Below, one piece after another: positions 35,444 through 43,414 of a DNA stretch of 60,003 nucleotides (its first letter is position 1; each line of letters starts with the position of its first letter). Below the pieces are notes generated by a model that saw only the letters and a program-made list of their open reading frames with translations, had not been told where the DNA came from and ran no database searches. Origin of the DNA: Spirochaetia bacterium (lineage in GTDB: Bacteria > Spirochaetota > Leptospiria > Leptospirales > Leptonemataceae); contig JAIOPQ010000105.1 in NCBI GenBank assembly GCA_021413825.1, positions 1 to 60,003 on the forward strand, in the 5' to 3' direction. Made by a program: the position numbers and the translations under genes.

Positions 35444-37627
35444 CTATAGATGCAGACGACGCAGCCTTACAGCATTCAATATGACTGACACGGAACTCAG
35501 GCTCATAGCCAGACTTGCAATCATTGGATTGAGAAGCGTGCCGTTCCAGGGAAAAAGCACCCCGGCGGCAATGGGCACGCCCAACGCGTTATACACAAAT
35601 GCAAAGAATAGATTCTGTCTGATGTTTTGCATCGTTCTCTTACTCAGCTTGATCGCACGGGCTATGCCGCGCAGGTCCCCCTTAACTAGAGTTATCGCTG
35701 CACTTTCAATTGCAATGTCAGAACCATTTCCCATTGCAATACCAACGTCTGCCGCTGCAAGGGCAGGTGAATCATTGATGCCATCACCTGTCATTGCAAC
35801 GTGCCGCCCACTGCGCTTCAGCTCGAGCAACCTGTCATGCTTGCCCTGCGGATTTGTAGACGCAAAGAATTCAGAGATCTCGAGCCTGGCAGCCACGTTT
35901 TGCGCCGTCTGCTGATTGTCTCCCGTCATCATTACTATCTTCAATCCCGCGGATTGGAGGTTCTTGATGGCGGCTGGCGTGGATTCCTTTATGGGATCGT
36001 TCAATGCCAGAACGCCGGCTAACGTTCCATCGATAGCCACGTAGACCAGGGTGCCGGAAATGTTAGCGTCCAGATGTGCGGAGTCTTGACCTCCAATCGA
36101 ATTGGCTTTCATCAGCTTTGCGTTCCCCAGGAGTATATGATGGTTATCCACCCGACCTCGAATTCCCCCACCTGTGATGGATTGAACATCTTCAGGCGTG
36201 CTCAGGCTAATCTGTCTTGCTTGCGCATAGTCGCAGATGGCCCTCGAAAGTGGATGCTCGCTTGAGCTCTCAAGTGAGGCTGCAAGTTTGAGAATTTCAT
36301 CGGCGTCAAGGCCTGGAGTGATCTGGAAAGCCGTTACAGCAGGTCTGCCCTGGGTCAGGGTACCCGTTTTATCCACCACAAGAGTATCAATCTTTTCCAT
36401 TTTTTCAAGGGCTTCAGCATTCTTGATCAAAACCCCGCTTCGCGCTCCAGTTCCAACGGCTACCATAATGGAGATGGGCGTTGCAAGACCCAACGCACAG
36501 GGACAGGCGATGATGAGGACAGCTACAGCGTTCATGAAAGCGTAGGATAGACGCGGCTCTGGCCCCCAGACAAACCAGATCGCAAACGTTACCAGCGCAA
36601 TCAGTATCACCGCGGGGACAAAGTATCCAGATACAGTATCTGCGAGTTTCTGGATCGGTGCTCTGCTTCGTTGTGCATTCTGAACCATCTGAATAATACG
36701 CGCTAGCACAGTATCACGGCCCACCCTCGTGGCCTTCATGACGAAACTCCCCGTTTGATTGAGTGTTCCGCCCGTTAGGCGATCACCCTGTTTCTTTTCT
36801 TGCGGGACGGGTTCACCTGTGATCATCGCTTCATCTACATTGCTCTGGCCTTCTGTGATCGTTCCGTCCACGGGGATTTTCTCGCCGGGTCGCACGCGGA
36901 TCAGATCCCCGACTTGAACAGATTCGATTGTTACATCGATTTCTGTCTCACCTCGCAGCACACGGGCTGTGCGTGCTGCCTGGCCCATAAGTAATCGAAT
37001 GGCTGTACCGGTCTGGGTTCTAGCGCGCAACTCAAGTACCTGTCCGAGCAGTGCGAGAGCTGTAATGACGGCAGCGGCTTCAAAATACACGGCAACGTGG
37101 TGTGAGGCCGGCAAAAATCCTGGTACGAGCACAGCGAAGATGCTAAACGAGTAGGCCGAACCAACACCAACGGCGATTAACGTGAACATATTGAGATTGC
37201 GCGACAGGATTGATTTCCAGGCGCGACTAAAAAACGGCCAGCCAGCCCAGAGGACTACAGGCGAAGAAAGAATCAATTGAACCCAGACGGAAATGGAACG
37301 AGGGATGTCGCGGATTCCTGGAAGATGTTCACCCATGGCAAGCAGTAGCACAGGAAGAGAAAGCACAGCCGCGCCTACAAAACGACGAAGCATATCATGG
37401 TATTCGCTCTGGTCCTGATCTCCACCGCTTAGAGGTTCAAGCACCATTCCGCAAATGGGACATGAGCCCGGACCCGATTGTCGAATTTCTGGATGCATGG
37501 GACAAGTGTAGACCACGGCCTCCACACTGGGAGCCTGCGGCACGGTGGCTATTTCCCCGTGCTGATGCGCGCCCGGGGATTGATGCGCGACATGTGGATG
37601 CATTTTGTTTGTCTTCTGCTCGTTCAT
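35444..37627 (-). CDS. copA: Copper-translocating P1B-type ATPase
   Basis: Copper-exporting ATPase of 727 residues. The N-terminus is His- and Met-rich, then a heavy-metal-binding module [24 protein letters not shown] (Cys42, Cys56, Cys59). It replaces the HMA domain of most CopA proteins. Transport and catalytic motifs are complete: TGEP (actuator), CPC in [17 protein letters not shown] phosphorylation site, SSEHPL (nucleotide-binding HP motif) and [10 protein letters not shown]. The ATG at 37627 is preferred to the TTG at 37636. The gene converges on cusA with a two-base gap, and diverges from the transketolase gene. It works with the Cus pump: CopA moves Cu+ to the periplasm and the Cus system expels it. 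Confidence 0.94.
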   Translation of the reverse strand: MNEQKTNKMHPHVAHQSPGAHQHGEIATVPQAPSVEAVVYTCPMHPEIRQSGPGSCPICGMVLEPLSGGDQDQSEYHDMLRRFVGAAVLSLPVLLLAMGEHLPGIRDIPRSISVWVQLILSSPVVLWAGWPFFSRAWKSILSRNLNMFTLIAVGVGSAYSFSIFAVLVPGFLPASHHVAVYFEAAAVITALALLGQVLELRARTQTGTAIRLLMGQAARTARVLRGETEIDVTIESVQVGDLIRVRPGEKIPVDGTITEGQSNVDEAMITGEPVPQEKKQGDRLTGGTLNQTGSFVMKATRVGRDTVLARIIQMVQNAQRSRAPIQKLADTVSGYFVPAVILIALVTFAIWFVWGPEPRLSYAFMNAVAVLIIACPCALGLATPISIMVAVGTGARSGVLIKNAEALEKMEKIDTLVVDKTGTLTQGRPAVTAFQITPGLDADEILKLAASLESSSEHPLSRAICDYAQARQISLSTPEDVQSITGGGIRGRVDNHHILLGNAKLMKANSIGGQDSAHLDANISGTLVYVAIDGTLAGVLALNDPIKESTPAAIKNLQSAGLKIVMMTGDNQQTAQNVAARLEISEFFASTNPQGKHDRLLELKRSGRHVAMTGDGINDSPALAAADVGIAMGNGSDIAIESAAITLVKGDLRGIARAIKLSKRTMQNIRQNLFFAFVYNALGVPIAAGVLFPWNGTLLNPMIASLAMSLSSVSVILNAVRLRRLHL

Positions 37628-37723
37628 ACTCAGCAAATAATGTTCTATTTCTCCAGTAACTCAATCAATAAATGTGATTTTCATCGTTTACAGGCAGGCC
37701 TTCCTAAATTTTCAGTATTTTCA

Positions 37724-38560
37724 ATGAACGACCAGCAAATAGCAGAATATGCACGGAACATTCGCCGCCTCGTGCTAAAAATGGTTCATGCGGCCAAGAG
37801 TGGACATCCAGGCGGACCGCTTGGGCTGGCCGACATATATGCCACTTTGTTTTGCGATTCGGAAATCTATCGTTTCAACGCTAAGAAACCAGATTGGGAT
37901 TCACGCGATCGTCTGCTTCTTTCTAACGGCCATGTTTGCGCTGTCCGCTATGCTGCAATGAGTCTTGCAGGATTCTTCTCTGAAAAAGAAGTTCTAACAT
38001 TCAGGAAAGTAGGCTCAAAATTCCAGGGCCATCCTTCCACTAGATACATTCCAGCCATGGAGAACTCAAGTGGTTCGCTTGGTCAGGGACTATCAGCTGC
38101 AACGGGGATTGCTCTTGGGAAACGCTTGCAGGGCAAAAATTACAATGTGTTTGTTTGTATTTCTGACGGAGAATGCGGCGAGGGAATGACCTGGGAAGCT
38201 GCAACTGCTGCAGCTCATCACAAGGCGCCCATTATTGCTTTCATGGATTACAATGGAATTCAGATTGATGGGTTTACAAAGGATGTTTGTAATCTGGGAG
38301 ATCTTGAAAAGAAGTTTGAATCATTTGGCTGGCGAGCAACCACCGCTGACGGCCACAATATTCCAGAAATCAGAAAATCCCTGCGTGATGCAGTAAGTCG
38401 CCTGACGTTAAATCCTGATATGGGACCGCAAATCATTTTGTTCCGCACGGTCCTGGGAAAGGGAGTTTCATTCATGGAGAACGCCCCTAAATGGCATGGT
38501 ACTCCGCCAAACGATGAACAATTCGCGGATGCAATGAAGCAGCTCGGAGTCGCCGTCTAA
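37724..38560 (+). CDS. Transketolase, N-terminal (thiamine-diphosphate-binding) subunit
   Basis: Half-size transketolase of 278 residues, the first of the two polypeptides found in split transketolases. Motifs: [19 protein letters not shown] (family start), [16 protein letters not shown], and the ThDP motif [25 protein letters not shown]...[14 protein letters not shown], with the GDG-like SDGE and the NxxQ segment. [10 protein letters not shown] near the end is the usual close of the N-half. The ATG at 37724 gives the family start; the open frame upstream runs through the copA promoter region and is not coding. The C-terminal subunit usually follows directly, but here a membrane LuxR protein does, so the partner must be elsewhere in the genome. 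Confidence 0.9.
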   Translation: MNDQQIAEYARNIRRLVLKMVHAAKSGHPGGPLGLADIYATLFCDSEIYRFNAKKPDWDSRDRLLLSNGHVCAVRYAAMSLAGFFSEKEVLTFRKVGSKFQGHPSTRYIPAMENSSGSLGQGLSAATGIALGKRLQGKNYNVFVCISDGECGEGMTWEAATAAAHHKAPIIAFMDYNGIQIDGFTKDVCNLGDLEKKFESFGWRATTADGHNIPEIRKSLRDAVSRLTLNPDMGPQIILFRTVLGKGVSFMENAPKWHGTPPNDEQFADAMKQLGVAV

Positions 38561-38567
38561 CTGCGCC

Positions 38568-39689
38568 ATGAGCGCATATTACTACCTTTTTCCGCTTACA
38601 GCCGCGCTTGCAAATCTTGCAGTCCTTGCGCTGAATTTTCGCAGGGCGCATTCTCTCAATCGAATCCTGTTTGTCCTCTACGGCCTTCTGGTTGGCATCA
38701 ATCTTCCTCTGGCCGCCATGCTCAGATCTGCTGATCCAGAAACAGGAATGTTCTGGCTATTTGTACTGCGCCATTGTTTGTTCTTTCTGCCGCTATGCCT
38801 GCTTGTGCTGGCTGCATTTCTTTCTGGCAGAAAGATTCTAAATCCCTGGACTATTTCTATTTTTGTTTATCTGCTCCTCTTTATTCTTTTCGCAGATTTT
38901 ACATATCTTTCTCATCTTCCCTGGCTTGTTGCCAAAATGCAAAAACATTCCTGGGGATATTTTCCCGTGCTCTATCCTCGGGCACTAGCTCTGCTTTCTC
39001 TGGGCTACTTGACGTGTTTCATTATTTCAGTCTGTTGGCTTGTCTGGCCAGTATCGAGCATTCCGGGACTTTCCAGGCCTGCCGTGCTGACTTTCTATCT
39101 TGTATGGTGGCCTGGGATCATGATCAATGGGTTGCCTCTGGCTGGATTTGAAGTTCCGCCGTTTGGAAATGGAATCGATGCAGTCGTGTCTCTTGCTTTC
39201 TCTGCGTTTGTACACAGGCGAAGGAGCGGATTCTTTGCTCCAGGACCCCTCTGGGCACTGAGTGAAATGCTGGCATCGGCATCGTTCGGCTTGCTCTGCG
39301 GGTTCGTAATACTCGTCATGCTTCCTGGTTCTGTGACAGGACCGGTAATAGTCGGACTTGCGATGGCAGTTGCATCGATTGTATTTCTAAACTGGCTCAG
39401 GACAGACCAGAAGCCAGAGAAATCAGCTAAACTTGAATTCAGCTTAAAGCCGTACGCGCTGTCCAGGCAGGAAACCAGAATTTGCGAATTGATCGCTGAC
39501 GGATACAGCAAGCGCGACGTACTTGTATTCCTAAATATCGCAGATGGAACTCTGCGCAACCACTTGATGAACATATACGACAAGACAATCCACAAAACAA
39601 GCAACGTTCCAGAAACAAGCCGCGACAAATTACAACGCCTCACGGTATTTCTGCATCGTCTATCTGCCTCGAAAGCAGACCAACCATGA
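38568..39689 (+). CDS. Membrane-anchored LuxR-type transcriptional regulator
   Basis: Protein of 373 residues. About eight hydrophobic segments fill residues 1-275 (LTAALANLAVLAL, LFVLRHCLFFLPLCLLVLAAFL, ISIFVYLLLFILFADF and others). The C-terminal 70-80 residues form a LuxR helix-turn-helix: LSRQETRICELIADGYSKRDVLVFLNIADGTLRNHLMNIYDK, where 'LSxxExxICxLIAxGYSxxDV...' is the family pattern. It is a one-component sensor that would read a membrane or envelope signal and bind DNA directly. It starts seven bases after the transketolase stop. A TGAC-TCGT-GTCA palindrome overlaps its stop codon and lies before the next membrane-protein gene. Confidence 0.82.
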   Translation: MSAYYYLFPLTAALANLAVLALNFRRAHSLNRILFVLYGLLVGINLPLAAMLRSADPETGMFWLFVLRHCLFFLPLCLLVLAAFLSGRKILNPWTISIFVYLLLFILFADFTYLSHLPWLVAKMQKHSWGYFPVLYPRALALLSLGYLTCFIISVCWLVWPVSSIPGLSRPAVLTFYLVWWPGIMINGLPLAGFEVPPFGNGIDAVVSLAFSAFVHRRRSGFFAPGPLWALSEMLASASFGLLCGFVILVMLPGSVTGPVIVGLAMAVASIVFLNWLRTDQKPEKSAKLEFSLKPYALSRQETRICELIADGYSKRDVLVFLNIADGTLRNHLMNIYDKTIHKTSNVPETSRDKLQRLTVFLHRLSASKADQP

Positions 39690-39700
39690 CTCGTGTCATG
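39685..39700. promoter_or_regulatory. CATGAC-TCGT-GTCATG palindrome, candidate operator
   Basis: An inverted repeat with six-base perfect arms covers the luxR stop codon and lies about 80 bases before the next gene's ATG (39781). A further half-site CATGACA is at 39716-39722. The core TGAC-N4-GTCA is shared with a site upstream of the secreted hydrolase gene at 53.2 kb. The LuxR-type protein encoded just upstream is a possible binder; this is an inference. Confidence 0.4.
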
Positions 39701-39780
39701 GTCAAATCTTCGATTCATGACATAGCGCGCATTGCGCATTGATCCAGGATCTCCTACAATGGATTCATTGGAGGTGGCCC

Positions 39781-40506
39781 ATGCCACATGTTTCATTGTA
39801 TGTTCAAATCTATGTCCTTGCAGGCGGCTGTCTGACGGCCGGGTTAATCGTAGTTGCTCTCTTGCGGGTAGCTAAGCGAGTGGGGCTTTCGCCGATGGCC
39901 ATTCGCTATCTGATCGTCGGTGGCTTGTATCTTCTGATCAGCAGTGTGATCGCGTATTTTGGTGGACTTACAAGCTTCGAGCAGTTTCCGCCGCGCGGTG
40001 TTTTGCTTCTAGTTTTTTGGATTCTGGCGATTCTGTTCCTGGCACAATCCAGTGAGTTTGCAAAGCTACTTGCAGCAATTCCAATGACGGCACTTTTTGA
40101 AATTCAAACGTTTCGAATTCTGGCGGAGATCTTGATTTTCTGGTTAATTCTTGAAGAAGCCATGCCGCATAGCATGTCGTTTACCGGACGGAATTTTGAC
40201 ATTCTCGTGCCACTCACAGCTCCCCTGGTTTCGTATGTATTGTTTCGCAGACAAGTATTTGCACCGGCCACGGCCAATCGAATTGCAATTCTATGGAATG
40301 TTGCAGGCTTTGCGATTCTGGCAATCACGGTCTTCACCGGAATATTCTCTCTACCTACACCCAAACGAATCTTCTTTGAAGGACCCTCTACTGCGATCAT
40401 ATTCGCATTTCCATTTCACATACTTCCTGGCTTCTGGGTGCCACTTGCATTTGGAGTCCATGTGCTTTCGATATCAAAGCTCCTGCGCGAGCGGGGCATT
40501 GCATGA
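39781..40506 (+). CDS. Polytopic membrane protein of unknown function
   Basis: Protein of 241 residues with about seven hydrophobic segments (YVLAGGCLTAGLIVVALL, IRYLIVGGLYLLISSVIAYF, GVLLLVFWILAILFLA, ILAEILIFWLILEEAM, LTAPLVSYVLF, NVAGFAILAITVFTGIF, AIIFAFPFHILPGFWVPLAF) joined by short loops. I do not recognise the family. It looks like a small seven-helix protein, without the conserved Lys of rhodopsins in the last helix. The ATG at 39781 is preceded by GGAGG at a good distance, so it is preferred to the upstream in-frame ATG at 39739. It sits after the LuxR regulator and the palindrome at 39685, and may be regulated by it. Confidence 0.65.
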   Translation: MPHVSLYVQIYVLAGGCLTAGLIVVALLRVAKRVGLSPMAIRYLIVGGLYLLISSVIAYFGGLTSFEQFPPRGVLLLVFWILAILFLAQSSEFAKLLAAIPMTALFEIQTFRILAEILIFWLILEEAMPHSMSFTGRNFDILVPLTAPLVSYVLFRRQVFAPATANRIAILWNVAGFAILAITVFTGIFSLPTPKRIFFEGPSTAIIFAFPFHILPGFWVPLAFGVHVLSISKLLRERGIA

Positions 40507-40522
40507 TCCAGAGTATAATCGC

Positions 40523-41638
40523 CTAACGTGCAATGCGCATTCCGACGGCAACGGCTTTGAGAACCCTTGCCGTTGCGCTTTCCAGGGCTTCCGCTGCGTG
40601 AAGGAGTGCTGATGCAAGACTTTCAGGCCCGCGCGAAATAGAGAACGCCGCTGCGTCCACTATATCGCCGACAATTGCCCCAGAGATCAGGATTACTGGT
40701 GTGCTATATGATTTGGCCAGCGCAATTACCCCGGCCGGTGCTTTGCCCGAGCCTGTCTGCGAATCTGTTTTCCCTTCGCCTGCAATGACGAGGTCAGCAT
40801 CTTGAATCGCTTGTTCAAGTCCGAGCAAACGTGCAATGGTTGCAAATCCAGGTTTCAGGGTTCCACCGAGTGCCAGGATTGCCGCTGCAATTCCGCCGGC
40901 AGCCCCTGATCCAGGCACATTCAGAATCGATTTGCCGACTGCGGCCTCAAGTAACCTCCCGAAATGCTCTAAATTGAAATCGAGTTCGGATACCATAGCA
41001 GCGTCTGCACCCTTTTGCGGGCCGTAAATATGCGAAGCGCCTCGCTGTCCTACAAGAGGATTGTCCACATCGCACAATCCGGTTATCGAACTAGACGTTA
41101 GCCGATTATCAATATCGCTCATGTCGACGTGCTGTATTTCGCGCAGATTACCGCCGCAGGGCTGCACAGGCCTTCCGTTTGAATCAAGAAATTTGGCACC
41201 TAGAGCTGCAAGTAGTCCTGCTCCGCAGTCGTTGGTTGCGCTGCCACCCAGACCCACGATGATTTGTTTTGCGCCTGAATCAAGCGAGTGTCGTATCAAT
41301 TCACCGCTTCCAAAAGAAGACGTTAGCCATGGATTCCTTTCTTCCTGGGTAAGAAGGGCCAGACCGGAGGCTTGAGCAATCTCGATGATGGCATTGCCAG
41401 GTTCTAGAATTCCAATCGAAGCGATGTGGGTCCGGCCAAGGGGATCAGAGACGCTTACTTGAATTCTGTTTTCCTTCTCGCAAATTGCGTCAAGGGTTCC
41501 GTCCCCGCCATCGGCCACAGGAATACAGGTGATGTCAGCATCAGGGAAGGTTGCAAGTGCGCCACGCTTCATAGCCGCTGCGACTTCGCGTGCAGGGAGA
41601 CTATCTTTGAAAGCATTTGGAGCGATCAGGATCTTCAT
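40523..41638 (-). CDS. glxK: Glycerate kinase
   Basis: Phosphorylates D-glycerate, feeding it into lower glycolysis. The 371 residues match the GlxK/GarK family: MKILIAPNAFKDSLPAREVAAAMKRG at the start, CIPVADGGDGTLDAI, the VGLGGSATNDCGAGLLAALGA loop, GAAGGIAAAILALGG and ADLVIAGEGKTDSQTGSGKAPAGV. All are near-identical to family consensus. The N-terminal ATG at 41638 is unambiguous. The product (2- or 3-phosphoglycerate) differs between subfamilies and cannot be decided by eye; most bacterial members make 2-phosphoglycerate. It converges with the membrane-protein gene, ending about 15 bases away. Confidence 0.92.
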   Translation of the reverse strand: MKILIAPNAFKDSLPAREVAAAMKRGALATFPDADITCIPVADGGDGTLDAICEKENRIQVSVSDPLGRTHIASIGILEPGNAIIEIAQASGLALLTQEERNPWLTSSFGSGELIRHSLDSGAKQIIVGLGGSATNDCGAGLLAALGAKFLDSNGRPVQPCGGNLREIQHVDMSDIDNRLTSSSITGLCDVDNPLVGQRGASHIYGPQKGADAAMVSELDFNLEHFGRLLEAAVGKSILNVPGSGAAGGIAAAILALGGTLKPGFATIARLLGLEQAIQDADLVIAGEGKTDSQTGSGKAPAGVIALAKSYSTPVILISGAIVGDIVDAAAFSISRGPESLASALLHAAEALESATARVLKAVAVGMRIAR

Positions 41639-41698
41639 AGCAAACCTCCTGCACTGTGCGGATATTCTGAAATAACGTTATACGACGATTTGGCCGAC

Positions 41699-42166
41699 TT
41701 ACTTAAATCCCTGCGGCCAGCATTGTTTGCATCCACGAATGGAAAGCTTGTTTTTATCTACGCGAGGATCCGCAGACGCCAGAATTACTTGATCCAGCGC
41801 GAGCGGGTTCTTACAGATTGGACAGGTACGCTTCTTTTTGTTTGTCTCGTCCATGCAGTATGGGCAGCCCTTGATTCGAGTTTGGATTTCAATATTTCCA
41901 ATTTCCACTTGCGATGATCTGATTCGCTCACCTTTGCGCAGACCCTCACCGCAGATCGGGCAGTAGCCTCTGATCTTTCCTTCCGGCTCTTTTTTGACCG
42001 GTATCTCACTGCGCGATCCAAAAAGCATCCAAACCAATACGGCTATGAGGAGTGCTGCAAGTGCGAATAAGAAAATGTACTGAATGTCCAGGGATTGTTC
42101 CTTAGCTAAAGTACTGCAATAGCTTGCGAATACTTCCAGACAGCTCGCCCAGGCCCATGATTCCAA
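41699..42166 (-). CDS. Membrane-anchored zinc-ribbon protein of unknown function
   Basis: Up to 155 residues. One transmembrane segment (IQYIFLFALAALLIAVLVWMLF) is followed by a soluble region with several Cys pairs: CPICGEGLRKGE, CPYCMDE, CPICKNPL and CKQC, enough for two zinc ribbons. The start is unclear. The only standard start in frame is a TTG at 42166, which overlaps the small membrane-protein gene upstream by 65 bases. A CTG at 42091, just after that gene's stop and seven bases after an AAGGA, would give 130 residues beginning right before the membrane segment, and looks more natural. It appears co-transcribed with the next small gene. Confidence 0.65.
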   Translation of the reverse strand: MESWAWASCLEVFASYCSTLAKEQSLDIQYIFLFALAALLIAVLVWMLFGSRSEIPVKKEPEGKIRGYCPICGEGLRKGERIRSSQVEIGNIEIQTRIKGCPYCMDETNKKKRTCPICKNPLALDQVILASADPRVDKNKLSIRGCKQCWPQGFK

Positions 42167-42308
42167 GCAGTATGATGATCCAGAGCCGTGCTGATCTGGC
42201 TTTTTGTTCTTCAGTCATGCGAAACCGTCTGATGATCATGGCACTCGACCAGATCACAAGCATAAGCCCGATTACTAGTCCCAGAACTGCAGCCCATTCC
42301 TTTGGCAT
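42102..42308 (-). CDS. Small membrane protein of unknown function
   Basis: Protein of 68 residues with two hydrophobic segments: EWAAVLGLVIGLMLVIWSSAMII, and ARLWIIILLGIMGLGELSG after a basic loop (RRFRMTEEQKARSAR). The ATG at 42308 has CAGGAAA at a suitable distance; the open frame extends to 42353 into the region upstream. The positive loop between two helices suggests a hairpin with both ends outside. It is directly followed by the zinc-ribbon protein gene (translation possibly coupled) and diverges from trpS. No function can be given. Confidence 0.6.
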   Translation of the reverse strand: MPKEWAAVLGLVIGLMLVIWSSAMIIRRFRMTEEQKARSARLWIIILLGIMGLGELSGSIRKLLQYFS

Positions 42309-42405
42309 GTTTCGAGTTTCCTGATCCGGCTTAGGCCTGAAAGCAGTTTTCACTCATAAATACAAAAAGGCTGGGCGAAGTACTGCGGCCAGACAATTCG
42401 GATGT

Positions 42406-43380
42406 ATGCGCGTCCTTTCCGGAATTCAACCCAGCGGTAGATTACACCTGGGGAACTATTTCTCCATGATGCGCCGCATGATCGACTATCAGGCAAAGAC
42501 AGATCTGTTCGCCTTTATTGCAAGTTACCACGCAACTACAACCGTCAACGAAGGTGCCGTGCTTCGGGAAGGAATCCTCAATGCTGCTATTGATTTTTTG
42601 GCACTCGGCATTGATCCGGACAAATGCACTTTCTGGGTTCAAAGCGACGTGCCAGAAGTTACAGAACTCGCCTGGATTTTGTCTACGAGCATAACGGTCT
42701 CTCAACTTGAGCTTGCTCATTCCTACAAAGACAAGGTGGCGCAGGGAATTGTGGCCTCGGCTGGATTATTCTCGTATCCGGTCCTTATGGCAGCCGACAT
42801 TCTTTTGTTTGGTGCCCAGAAAGTTCCGGTTGGTAAGGATCAAAAACAGCATCTTGAAATTACGCGTGATATTGCGCAGCGCTTTAACAATAAATATGGC
42901 GAAGTGTTTGTGGTTCCCGAACCGGACATTTTGAAAGATACGGAGTTGGTTCCAGGGGTAGATGGCCGCAAAATGAGCAAGAGCTACAACAACGCGATTT
43001 ACTTTTTTGCAGACGAGAAAGAACTCAAGAAATCCGTAATGTCCATTGTAACAGATTCAAAGGGAGTGCAGGAGGCTAAGGATCCTGACGCTTCTGTTCT
43101 GTTTCAGATATATTCTTTATTTCTCGATCCTGCAGGTCGTGAGGAGCTTGCGGATAAATTCAAAACGCCCGGTACGGGGTACGGTGATCTCAAGAAGGCA
43201 CTCCTGGCCCAGGTCCTTGAAACGTTTGCTCCTTTTAGAAAAAGGCGAGCTGACCTTCTGGCTGATATTGATAGTGTCATGGATCAACTGCAAATCGGTG
43301 CGCGCAAAGCACGCGCTGTGGCACAGCCGTACCTGGAACGCGCGCGCGAAGCTACGGGCCTTGCGTACAGAAAAAAATAA
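42406..43380 (+). CDS. trpS: Tryptophan--tRNA ligase
   Basis: Class I aminoacyl-tRNA synthetase of 324 residues charging tRNA-Trp. The HIGH-type signature is in IQPSGRLHLGNYF, the KMSKS signature in VDGRKMSKSYNNAI, and the substrate loop has PVGKDQKQHLEITRDIAQRFN, as in bacterial TrpS. The last 60 residues form the usual anticodon-recognition helices, ending ARKAVAQPYL-like (GARKARAVAQPYLERAREATGL). Length is normal. The ATG at 42406 is chosen; another ATG four bases earlier is out of frame. It diverges from the small membrane-protein gene, about 100 bases away, and is followed by comEC-like on the same strand after about 35 bases. Confidence 0.96.
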   Translation: MRVLSGIQPSGRLHLGNYFSMMRRMIDYQAKTDLFAFIASYHATTTVNEGAVLREGILNAAIDFLALGIDPDKCTFWVQSDVPEVTELAWILSTSITVSQLELAHSYKDKVAQGIVASAGLFSYPVLMAADILLFGAQKVPVGKDQKQHLEITRDIAQRFNNKYGEVFVVPEPDILKDTELVPGVDGRKMSKSYNNAIYFFADEKELKKSVMSIVTDSKGVQEAKDPDASVLFQIYSLFLDPAGREELADKFKTPGTGYGDLKKALLAQVLETFAPFRKRRADLLADIDSVMDQLQIGARKARAVAQPYLERAREATGLAYRKK

Positions 43381-43414
43381 CGGCACATGAATCGCTTCGT
43401 GCACCCTCCAGAGT

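Noticed and set aside
37478..37723. 82-codon N-terminal extension of the transketolase frame
   Set aside because: It runs through the copA start region on the other strand and does not match the transketolase family, whose start is at 37724.
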